A stretch of DNA of 64,000 nucleotides from Campylobacter estrildidarum. Its GTDB lineage: Bacteria; Campylobacterota; Campylobacteria; Campylobacterales; Campylobacteraceae. Positions within the stretch are counted from its first letter, which is position 1, and every line of letters begins with the position of its first letter. Both the position numbers and the translations under genes were made by a program. Of the stretch, positions 55,916 through 64,000 are shown one piece after another. The notes below the pieces were generated by a model. The model did no database searches. It saw only the letters and a list, made by a program, of their open reading frames with translations, and was not told where the DNA came from. The stretch is from positions 43,905 through 107,904 of the forward strand of contig NZ_NXLZ01000005.1 of the NCBI RefSeq assembly GCF_005406205.1, written 5' to 3'.

Positions 55916-55977
55916 AAAACAACAAAAAATGTATTTAAAATGATTTTATTTTGAAGTAATAAAAAGATATTATTAAG
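55916..55977 (+). repeat. 62-bp internal direct repeat, copy 2
   Basis: Matches copy 1 at 53553-53614 with two substitutions. It lies just after the palindromes. A crossover between copies would remove 2.36 kb. Confidence 0.85.
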
Positions 55978-56012
55978 ACTTAATTTTAGTATAATAATAA
56001 GAATTTATAACA

Positions 56013-56021
56013 GGGGGGGGG
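56013..56021 (+). other. G9 homopolymer
   Basis: Nine G in a row in an intergenic stretch of the element. Poly-G tracts of this size are phase-variable contingency loci in Campylobacter, but here no ORF spans it. Confidence 0.75.
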
Positions 56022-56379
56022 ATTGTTTGCAATATTTATAGCTACCTAAATAATACCTTGCCTTTTTAAGCTTTTGCAAAAAATGCGTTTAAGTTTAGCA
56101 CTAAAAAAGAGCAAAAAAGCAAGAAAACTTAAAGAAAAAATCCGTGAAACATTCCATTTAAGCTAAACGAGCTTAAACGACTTTAAAAAAACCTTAATTA
56201 ATTTTTTTAAAAATACCATAAAATAGGGTTTTGATAGCAATATTAATATAAAAAGTTTGAAAACTGAACTTTTCAAAATTTATTTAAGTTTTCAGGAATA
56301 AATTTAAATATTTTTATACACATAAAAGGTAACTATTATATAAATATTATAAAATAGTAATTTATTTTTAATTATATAT

Positions 56380-56404
56380 TTCAAGTCCTTTCATCCGCAC
56401 CACT
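56380..56404 (+). repeat. attR: right direct repeat (25 bp)
   Basis: Identical to attL at 48825-48849. It recreates the 3' end of tRNA-Leu but has no tRNA body. Confidence 0.92.
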
Positions 56405-56589
56405 TAAGTATTTTTTCTCGCTTTCAAAACTGTACTTAAAAAATTAAAGTATAATAAAACTAGTTTGATTAAAGAACTTACAAAAATATACTTATTTAAT
56501 TTTTATTAAAAGTAAAAAACAATAAATATGTGCTAAAATATACTAAATAATATTAGTATATGATATGAATATTAAAAAAGGGAAAAACC

Positions 56590-57669
56590 ATGAAAAAATT
56601 ACCAGCTAACTTAAAAGATATATTTAATATAAAAAAAGAAGCTTTGTGTGAATATAATAGTTTTATACTGTATTTAATAAGAGTTTTATTTAATAATGAT
56701 AGAGAGAGAACTCTTACTGAGTATGATATAATGTCTAGTACAACATTTATAAACCTTGTAAACCCAGAACTACCTGTTATAGAATTAGATGATTATCAAG
56801 GGGTTTCTTCAATACAGGGATTTTATTATACTTTGAATTTTTTTAAAGTATTTAAATTAAATCATCCAGCTATTAAATTCACTGAGTATATTTGGTATGA
56901 TAGTATATCATCGGATACTATGTTTGTAAATGAGTCTTATAATAATCTTGTTAATACTAGAATACCATATTTTGATCCTGATTATAATGGTTTAGACTAT
57001 GTAAATATTGATAGAAGTGAATTTAATAAGTTAATAAACAAAACCCATAAGCTAAAATTGACGTTAAATAAATATAAAAATCTAAAACTAGATAATCATG
57101 TTAAAAACAATATTGAAGCCATTATTTGCTTATTGTGTATTTATTGTAATGAATTGGCAGATGATATTGAAGTATCCTCCTTTAACGAGGATAGAATAAT
57201 ATTTAATATAGCGGGGTATTTTAGCATAATCATTTTTAAATATAATCTATTTAAACCAAGTTATATTAAGATCATAGGACATTATGATGTAAAAAAGGAT
57301 ATTAAAAACGACAAATTAAATATATATACGCTTAATGATGAGTGTATAACATTATTTGGATTTATCAAATTTATCACTTTGGTGAATTATCTGTACAAAA
57401 TGAAAAAAGATGTAATGGATTATATTATAAAAAACAAGATAGATATTGATTCATTAGATACAAAAAATCCTAATATAATAAATAATACGGAGTTTGCGAC
57501 TATTTATAAAATTATTTTAGAGAAATATATAAATAATTATAAGAAAGTTGTGGCTAAAAATAAATTTAAAATAGATAAAAATAGCTATTTTTATAAAAGG
57601 TTTATAAAAATCGCTGAAGATATATCTATATTAATTACATTGGATATTATATCTAGTATTAAAAAATAG
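56590..57669 (+). CDS. Orphan hypothetical protein (359 aa)
   Basis: No family recognised. A 359-residue, very Lys/Asn/Ile-rich protein (NDRERTLTEYDIMSSTTF near the start, a hydrophobic patch AAIICLLCIYCNE-like near residue 180, AGYFSIIIFKYNLF about 230). Two hydrophobic stretches could be buried core helices rather than membrane spans. It lies 185 bp beyond attR, with a good GGGA before the ATG. It could be an older cargo of an adjacent island. The base composition is even more AT-rich than its neighbours. Confidence 0.6.
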   Translation: MKKLPANLKDIFNIKKEALCEYNSFILYLIRVLFNNDRERTLTEYDIMSSTTFINLVNPELPVIELDDYQGVSSIQGFYYTLNFFKVFKLNHPAIKFTEYIWYDSISSDTMFVNESYNNLVNTRIPYFDPDYNGLDYVNIDRSEFNKLINKTHKLKLTLNKYKNLKLDNHVKNNIEAIICLLCIYCNELADDIEVSSFNEDRIIFNIAGYFSIIIFKYNLFKPSYIKIIGHYDVKKDIKNDKLNIYTLNDECITLFGFIKFITLVNYLYKMKKDVMDYIIKNKIDIDSLDTKNPNIINNTEFATIYKIILEKYINNYKKVVAKNKFKIDKNSYFYKRFIKIAEDISILITLDIISSIKK

Positions 57670-57729
57670 TTTTGAGGTATTTAGATATAAGAATAATTTA
57701 TATTAATTAAACAACATAAGGAAACCCAA

Positions 57730-58674
57730 ATAACTAACGAAAAAATCATCTCTTATGAAGAAGTTCAAGCTAATCCTATGCTTAAATGGTTTTTTATGAA
57801 GAATGTAGCATCAAAGATAAGTATTATCAAGAATGGCAAGAATATGTTAAAAAGACAGATTTAAATACAATCTATATCATATCAGATCCAAAAGGTAACT
57901 TATATCCAGTCCAAAGACCTTACTATAGCCTATTACCTATTTCACTTCCATAAGGCATATGATCATGAATTTCATGAATTTATTTTGCAATTCATAAAGG
58001 GTCAAAAATGGTTGAATTTTTTATTGGCTTGTATTAGTTTTACAATAGAAGGTGAAGATCATCACATAGTTTTAGAAAAAACAAAAAAATTATTAAACTT
58101 TTAGTGGATAAGGGAGCTAATATCAATGCTTGCTTTTATCGGGGTGAGGAAGGGCGATATGAACCTTTGATTTTTAAAACCAATTATTTTCGTGATTTCA
58201 CTAAGATAGAAAGGGCTAATAAATTAGAACTTTTGTATTTTTTCTAGAACTTGGAGCAGATCCTAATCTTAAAAATTCAGAAGGTGAAAATTTATTACAC
58301 AAATTTCTTCCTAGAGAAGAGCAAAAATTTGCCAATGTTTTAATTGATAGCGGTAAAATAAAAGATATCAATGAGATCATAGAATATGATAAAGGATCAA
58401 ATCGTTATGGAGAGAGTGCTTTGATATTGGCAGTAGAAAATTGTTATTCTAGCACAGTTAAAAAACTCATTGAAGCAGGAGCTAAAAGTTCTTTAGAGCT
58501 TTTAGGCAGTGAAGAAAAATATAGAGAATTTAAAAATGAAATGTGGAAAAAAATATACAATATGAAATAAATGAAATAAGATTAGAACACGAAAAACAAC
58601 TTGAGGAAAATTATCTTGCTATTTTAGAAAAAACTCCTTTGGCTTTTAGAGGAAGTATAGAAGTTACTGAATAA
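57730..58674 (+). pseudogene. Ankyrin-repeat protein, broken by several frameshifts
   Basis: Pieces in all three frames encode one protein: TNEKIISYEEVQANPMLKWF, then KDKYYQEWQEYVKKTDLNTI, then LVDKGANINACFYRGEEGRY, ELGADPNLKNSEGENLLHKF and ALILAVENCYSSTVKKLIEA with GAKSSLELL, ending AFRGSIEVTE at 58674. The G-A-N-I-N-A and L-G-A-D-P-N-L motifs are ankyrin repeats. Frameshifts near 57800, 57990, 58080, 58240 and 58560. No start codon is visible at the first fragment. Confidence 0.75.
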
Positions 58675-58802
58675 CTCTAATATAAAAAATCTTAGGATGA
58701 AAACAGTAAAAAATAATCGTAGCAATAAAATCTAATAATCTAAAAGTAAGAATTTTGTTAGGATAGAGGTAGTTATACAAGAAAGAGTTTAAGAATTAAA
58801 TA

Positions 58803-60283
58803 ATGTTTTTATCAAAGTCAAGATATATAAGAGCCTTGCAGTGTGTGAAATCCTTATGGCTGAAAACCTACAAAAGTGAAGTTTTGGATACGCCAAATGA
58901 AAATGTTTTGGCTAAATTTAGCACAGGGGATAAAGTAGGTGAATTAGCTTATAGTTTATTTTCAAAAGGTGTGAAAATAGAATTTGAAAGCAGCACTTTT
59001 GAAGAAAAATGCCAACTTACCAAGGATTTGATCAATCAAGATCAAGAGATAATATATGAGGCCACTTTTTTTATAGAGGCATTGTAGCCATGGTAGATAT
59101 CTTGCAAAATACAAAATCAGGATTGATTATCAATGAGGTAAAAAGCTCCACTTCTTTAAAGATGTTTATTTGGATGATTGTGCTTTGCAATATTATGTTT
59201 TATCAAATTTAGGCTATAGTGTTGATCGGGTTAATTTGATTTATATCAATAAAAATTATATTAGGGAAGATGAGCTTAATTTAGATGAGTTGTTTATCGT
59301 GGATGATATTACACAGCAGGTTGCATCTAAACAAAGACAAGTGGAACAAAATTTGATCGATTTTGAACAAATATTAGCCTTAGAAGAGGAACCTAATATC
59401 GATATAGGAAAACAATGCCATCATCCTTATAAATGCGATGCTTATACTTATTGTTGGGATAAACAAAGAAATTTGTGTCATCATGAAAATATTTTTAATA
59501 TCGCAAGATTAGATCAAGATAAGAAATTTAGTCTTTACAAGCAAAATATTATTAATTTTTCAGATATTAAAGATTTATCCATCTTTAATGTGCAGCAGCA
59601 AATTCAAATCAAAGCTTGTTTAAATCAAGAAATCATCATAAATAAAGATAAAATTAAAGCTTTTTTTAGCGACGTTAAGTTATCCTATGTATCATTTGGA
59701 CTTTGAAACTTTTTCTCAAGCTATCCCAGAATTTAAAGGAGCTAGGCCATATGAACAAATTCCTTTTCAATTTTCTTTACATATTGATAATAAGGATAAA
59801 TTAGAGCATAGAGAATTTTTATCTCAATGCGGAGTCGATCCTAGGGAGCAGTTGGTTAAAAATTTGATCGCTTATATACCAAAAGATGTATGCGTTCTTG
59901 CTTATAATGCAAGTTTTGAAAAAGGAGTTATAAGAAAATTAGCGGATTTATATCCTGAATTTAGGGAGCATTTATTAAATATAGAAAGCAATATTAAAGA
60001 CTTGATGATACCTTTTCAAAATAAAGATTATTATCATTATAAAATGCAAGGGATCTATTCTATAAAAATGGTTTTACCTGCTTTAATTCCACAAATGGAA
60101 CAAGCCTATAAAGATTTGTCTTTGATCCACAATGGAAGTGAGGCAATGCAGAGTTTTGAGCTGATGAAAAATATGGATGAGTCGACTCAAAAACCATACC
60201 GAAAAGCTTTGCTTGAGTACTGCAAGCTTGATACTTTGGCAATGGTAAAAATTTTGCAGCATTTAGAAGAGGTTGTAAAATAA
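58803..60283 (+). pseudogene. DUF2779-type nuclease, frameshifted three times
   Basis: Starts MFLSKSRYIRALQCVKSLWL, the N-terminal end of DUF2779 proteins. The pieces give a Cas4-like PD-(D/E)XK core (GIVAMVDILQ and INEVKSSTSLK), a cysteine cluster (CHHPYKCDAYTYCW) like a Fe-S cluster site, and a DEDD exonuclease-like C-terminus (MYHLDFETFSQ, then LLEYCKLDTLAMVKIL). Frameshifts: the T7 run at 59066-59072 (needs one more T), an A run near 59158, and about 59690. Each step is a base or a few. The gene starts at ATG 58803. Confidence 0.75.
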
Positions 60284-60293
60284 GATTTTAAAT

Positions 60294-61154
60294 TTATTTT
60301 TTTAAATATGCTTTTAAAATATTTTCAAGTTTGGTTTTTAATTCTATAGGAGAGATGATTTTTATATAAGGGATCCATTGTTTGATTAAATTTAAAATTT
60401 CATCATCATAAGAAATTTTTGCATTCAAAATATAAGATTTTTCATTTTCATTTATGATTTTGTAATTACTTAAAACCTTTTTTCTGAAAAAATACTCTTT
60501 TAGCATTTTTATCTAGTTCTAAAATAACTTCTATTTTTTCTTCCAGCCAAATATTTTTACCTTGATTGATGAGTTCTTTTAAATTTTCATCGGGCTGAAA
60601 TTTCTTATCACTGATGCTTATATTGATGATTTTGCTAAAATTAAAATGTTTGAGTTTGTGGTTTTCATCTGCTAAAAGATACCAAATTCCTTTATAATTG
60701 ACAAGTTTATAAGGATTTACTTCGCGTTTTTTTCTTTGTAATTAAAATATAAAATATTGTGATTGGGTATGGCTGCTGCTATATTTTCAAAGGTGTTATG
60801 ATCTTTTTGAAAACCTTCATTTTTTACCACTAAAACATTATTAATCTTTTGGCTTAATAAATCGGTAATAAAATGTTGATCTAGTGTAGGATAGAGTTCA
60901 CTAATGCCACTCAAAGAAGCAAAATTTTGTATATCTTTAAAGCTTAATTGTCCCAAAGCAAAAGATTCAAGAAAGTATTTTCCATTTTCTTTTTGAATAG
61001 GCATAAAGGAGAGCCTTTCGTTTAAGTCTCTTTGTATAGTTCTTGTATCGACATTAAATTCTTGTGCAAGCTCTTCTATACTCAATCTTTCCCCATCGTT
61101 GAATTTGCATAAAATTTGTGCTAAACGAATGGCTAATTTGTCGTGCTCTTTCAT
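60294..61154 (-). pseudogene. WYL-domain transcriptional regulator, frameshifted twice
   Basis: Minus strand, starting MKEHDKLAIRLAQILCKFND at 61154. It has an HTH_11 part (LSIEELAQEFNVDTRTIQRD) followed by the WYL region: VNPYKLVNYKGIWYLLADEN and KLKHFNFSKIINISISD are typical. The frame breaks at an A7 run (plus T7 at 60727-60733) and again at about 60487-60500. The last piece reads RKKVLSNYKIINENEKSYIL and stops at 60294. WYL regulators often accompany defence genes, and this one is convergent with the DUF2779 gene. Confidence 0.75.
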
Positions 61155-61165
61155 GGTTATTTTTC

Positions 61166-61570
61166 TCAAGCACCACAATCCTTACATTTCCTTTTTTCCG
61201 TTTAATGAAAGTTCTTTGTCTGTAAATGGAATTTTCTGCCAATTGTGACGAGTGGCTCCTAATTTTGTATCTCCGCAACGTCTGCATTTTTCTATAATTT
61301 GACATTTATCATTTTTTCGACTCCTTCATAGTTATGAAAGGAATCATATTCTTTAAAATGACAATATACGCATTCTCTATACCCATTACAATTGCTAGAA
61401 TTTGTTATTACATATTTGCCAAAAGAATGTTTCCATTTGGAAACATATGAATTACAATCAGGACATATTTTTGAAAAAAAGCATTCAGGGTTTTTATATT
61501 CTCTGGAATGCCACCCGATTGCACATTTAGCAGTTAAAGCTAATGATTTTAAAGTATTAAGCACTTTCAC
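61166..61570 (-). pseudogene. Zinc-ribbon protein, frameshifted
   Basis: Minus strand. The first piece from ATG 61570 (MKVLNTLKSLALTAKCAIGW) has the Cys pairs ICPDCNSYVSKW and ECVYCHFKEYD. The next piece in another frame reads IIEKCRRCGDTKLGATRHNW and a last one KCKDCGA, stop at 61166-61168. Together they give three or four Cys-x2-Cys knuckles and a conserved-looking H-x-W. Frameshifts near 61300 and 61200. No known function. Confidence 0.6.
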
Positions 61571-61624
61571 AGTTTTCCTTTAATTTTATTTAGATACTTT
61601 AATTTATTGTTTCTTTGGCTAAAG

Positions 61625-62375
61625 TCATAAGTAAATTAGCCAAAAATTTAATATCATTGTTATAATGCAAAGTATAAGGGCAATGCTTGATACAGTATTT
61701 GCGAAAATATTTTTTTTATTTAAATTGGCTTGCAACTCATTGATTTTTAATGTTTGCTCTTTGATAATTTGATCATAATGTTTTTTATATTCTATATTTT
61801 TTTGAATTATATCTTTGGCTTCTGTAATATCCTTTTCTAAATCCTCTATTTTTTGTTTTGTTTCTTGAAGATCTTTGATTCTTTGTTTAGCGTGATCAAG
61901 AATTTCTTTTTTGATTTTTGAAGCTATTTTTAAGGCATCATCGGATAGATCCGAAATAGAATCGGTTAGATCCTTGTCTTGACTTATCATTGTTGAAGCC
62001 ATTTCTTCTATCATTAAATTTGCAAATACCATGTCGCAGCAAATTAGTTTTATAGTTTCTTTGTATAAGTTCATTTTGTTCTTTTGAAATATTGTTCAAG
62101 TCTTCTTTTATATTTAAATTTGAAGTATGACTAGATAAGTATTCGACTTTATTGTATAAAATTTCATCAATTTTATCAAAGATTTTAAGAGCTTTGTCAT
62201 CTAAAGCATCTATTTTTTCTTCAGCGACTTTGGTAGCATTGCAAATCATTTCAGAAATAACATCCTTAGGACTATCTATCCAGTAAGCATTTTCCTCTTT
62301 TGTTTGATCATACCATTTTTTAAGTTTAACTCCCGCATAGCCTATAGCGCCTATTCCTAATATTAAAGGTAACAT
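61625..62375 (-). pseudogene. Coiled-coil membrane-anchored protein, probably frameshifted
   Basis: The first frame (ATG 62375) begins MLPLILGIGAIGYAGVKLKK, a possible anchor, and continues DALDDKALKIFDKIDEILYN. At about 62060 it loses homology and the frame LYKETIKLICCDMVFANLMI continues the same kind of helical sequence, with a coiled coil (IKDLQETKQKIEDLEKDITE) and a C-terminal membrane span (TVSSIALILCIITMILNFWL). The two frames overlap. Either one broken gene or two overlapping ones. No family recognised. Confidence 0.5.
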
Positions 62376-62516
62376 TTTTTCTCCTTGATTTAAAATTACA
62401 AGGAAAGTATAAGATACTCTTGCGACAGGTTATGTCATGAAAATTTTTATTTTTAAAATTTTTAGACACAACCTTTACGTATTTTTTATTAAAATAACTT
62501 AATTAAAGGAGAATTT

Positions 62517-62713
62517 ATGTTATCGGTGATTTTATTTTTATCTTGAGTTTGATTTATTTTGTTATGACGGGAATTTTCTGGGGAACAATTTTATTATTAT
62601 TTTTCATTTTTACATTAATAGTATTTTTTACAAGTAAATATGGCTTTTTAAATGTCATCGAATTTTTATTGTTATTTGTGGGCATTATATGGTTGTTTAA
62701 ACAATGTAAATGA
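62517..62713 (+). pseudogene. Small membrane protein, frameshifted after 9 codons
   Basis: ATG 62517 with a perfect AAAGGAG. It reads MLSVILFLS and stops, but one more T in the T5 run restores LSLIYFVMTGIFWGTILLL and FLLLFVGIIWLFKQCK, ending at 62713. The full protein would be about 65 residues with two or three membrane spans. A small gene, so a low-weight case. Confidence 0.55.
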
Positions 62714-62843
62714 TTCCTAAAAGTAACGATATTAAAATTTCAGCACCTAATTTGTTTAAATTTGTCCTTAAGTTGCAAAAAAAAATATTATGTTAAAATA
62801 AAAAAGATATTTTTTATCTGAATTATACTTAAGGAGTTGATTG

Positions 62844-64000
62844 ATGAAAAGTTTAAAAATTAAACTCTCTTTGATCGCAAATATTATAGCCATTATTGCT
62901 TTGATCACCTTGGGAGTTGTTGGGTTTATTTTACAAAAGATGCTTTGTTTGAAGCTGTAAAAAGATCTGAAATTAGTTCTATTAAAGTAGCTAAAGTTGA
63001 TATGGAAAATTTTCGAACCGAGAATATTACCTTATTAAAAAAATTAGGAGAAGATGTTTTATCTATGCCTATTGAAAAACTAAATTCTCAAGATGCTTTA
63101 ATGAGTAATGTGGGAGATTTGTTTAAATCTTATAAACGTTCAAGTAATCTTTTAGCAGCTTATATAGGTTTAGAAAATGGAAGTAATGTTGTTAGTGATG
63201 TTGAATCTGATAAAATGGCTAAAGATTTAAGAATTAACGGTAAAAATAATGGATATGATGCTACAACTAGACAATGGTATAAAGGTGCCAAAAATAGTAA
63301 CTCAGTTTATGTACAACCTTTTTATCTTGACCCTGTAAGTCACGATTCTGTTTTTACTTACTCTAAAGCTCTTTATAAAGATGGTAAATTTATAGGTGTT
63401 TTAGCCATAGATGTGGGTGTTGAAAAATTACAAAAACAATTTGAAGCTAAACCAGGAAATGCTTTTTTAATTGACAATGATAAAAATATATTTGTTGCTT
63501 CAAAGCCTTCTCAAATAAAAGATGGTTCCCAAAATACCACTTTATTATTGGATAATTTAAAACAATATGGAGAATTTACTCCTTTTTCTATTCCTGTTGC
63601 AGGTGTTCCAAATTTAGGTATGTGTGTTCCAGTTTTTCAGTATACTGCTTGTATTACTGAACCAACTGATAAAGTTTATAAATCAATTAATAAATTCGCA
63701 ATTATTCAAATTATTTTAGTTTTGGTTATAGTAGTTTTAAGTATGATTTTAATGTATTTCATAGTTTCTCGTTATCTCTCCCCACTCACCACCATCCAAA
63801 CTGGTCTTAACTCATTCTTTGATTTCATCAATCATAAAACAAAGAATGTCTCTACTATTAATATAAAAACTAATGATGAGTTTGGTCAAATCTCAAAAGC
63901 TATCAATGAAAACATCCTTGCTACTAAACAAGGTTTAGAACAAGATAACCAAGCTGTAAAAGAATCAGTCTCTACAGTTCAAACAGTAGAAAGAGGAGAT
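62844..64000 (+). pseudogene. Methyl-accepting chemotaxis protein (dCache type), frameshifted near the N-terminus
   Basis: ATG 62844, AAGGAG upstream. It reads MKSLKIKLSLIANIIAIIAL, the first membrane helix, then breaks in T4 at 62929-62932; one more T restores KDALFEAVKRSEISSIKVAK. The periplasmic dCache_1 domain (NGYDATTRQWYKGAKNSNSV, VLAIDVGVEKLQK) follows, then a second span (IIQIILVLVIVVLSMILMYF) and a HAMP-like region (SRYLSPLTTIQTGLNSFFDF). The signalling domain lies beyond the window. This is the Tlp2/Tlp3/Tlp4-type receptor of Campylobacter. Whether a later start rescues it cannot be told. Confidence 0.8.

Larger units (their letters stand above)
48825..56404 (+). mobile_element. 7.6-kb integrated element in tRNA-Leu with replication module
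   Basis: Bounded by 25-bp identical direct repeats at 48825-48849 (3' end of tRNA-Leu) and 56380-56404, about 7,555 bp apart. The integrase gene is next to the tRNA end, as in many integrative elements. Cargo in order: integrase, Abi-like fragment, HicAB, an excisionase-type HTH protein, two unknown genes, a replication-initiator-like protein, two divergent Cro-like genes, a small unknown gene, another HTH gene, iterons and a last small gene. No capsid, portal, terminase, relaxase or type IV secretion gene is seen. Best described as an integrated plasmid-like or satellite element. I do not recognise it as a named one. Confidence 0.88.

Noticed and set aside
61054..61305. 83-residue minus-strand ORF between the WYL and zinc-ribbon genes
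   Set aside because: It overlaps both and reads a wrong frame; the other frames show the cysteine pairs and the WYL start.
57730..64000. Frameshifts as pure sequencing errors
   Set aside because: Core genes over about 40 kb, with many A/T runs, show no such breaks. I keep decay as the better explanation but cannot exclude local low-quality sequence.

Overview
The window is an AT-rich piece of a Campylobacter chromosome, in or close to the C. jejuni group. The evidence is gene content and order: dnaA-dnaN-gyrB beside ruvC, a very large flagellar hook protein, the S10-spc ribosomal block ending in secY, topA-bioB, gltA-cysQ, fliQ-murB, recA-eno and an exported DNA ligase, plus N-glycosylation sequons of the Campylobacter type. 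DnaA and other proteins differ from what I remember of C. jejuni, so I do not name a species. Genes that flank these loci in C. jejuni as I recall it (metAB, leuABCD) are not here.

Layout. 1-5.7 kb: a frameshifted HrgA-like gene, then gyrB, dnaN and dnaA on the minus strand, with a candidate oriC in the dnaA-dnaN gap. 5.8-19 kb: ruvC, sigma-54-driven flgE, queF, an outer membrane barrel, an oxidoreductase, four tRNA genes, a small two-gene cassette that may be toxin-like, rlmN, ksgA, rnj and rluB. 19-23.4 kb: a remnant of an L-asparaginase gene, a cystine/dicarboxylate-type symporter, a DcuC-type carrier and a PAP2 phosphatase. 23.6-33.4 kb: S10-spc ribosomal operon and secY. 33.4-48.4 kb: housekeeping genes (MFS transporter, topA, bioB, CPA2 antiporter, gltA, cysQ, murB, fliQ, a menaquinone-type enzyme, recA, eno, an FtsB-like protein, a glycoprotein) and a frameshifted periplasmic DNA ligase. 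48.4-48.85 kb: five tRNA genes (Pro, His, Arg, Arg, Leu).

The most unusual region is 48.8-56.4 kb. A 7.6-kb element sits in the 3' end of tRNA-Leu(UAG), bounded by 25-bp direct repeats. It carries a tyrosine integrase, HicAB toxin-antitoxin, an excisionase-type HTH protein, three co-directional genes ending in a replication-initiator-like protein, two paralogous Cro-like regulators on the other strand, a second small HTH protein, four iteron-like repeats, three palindromes, a 62-bp internal repeat and a G9 tract. No capsid, terminase or transfer genes are visible. It looks like an integrated plasmid-like or satellite element with its own replication module.

From 56.4 kb to the end there is an orphan ORF and then a run of decayed genes: ankyrin protein, DUF2779-type nuclease, WYL regulator, zinc-ribbon protein, coiled-coil membrane protein, small membrane protein and a dCache chemoreceptor. 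Most are broken by one- or two-base frameshifts in short homopolymers. Because about 40 kb of housekeeping sequence is free of such breaks, real gene decay seems more likely than sequencing error.
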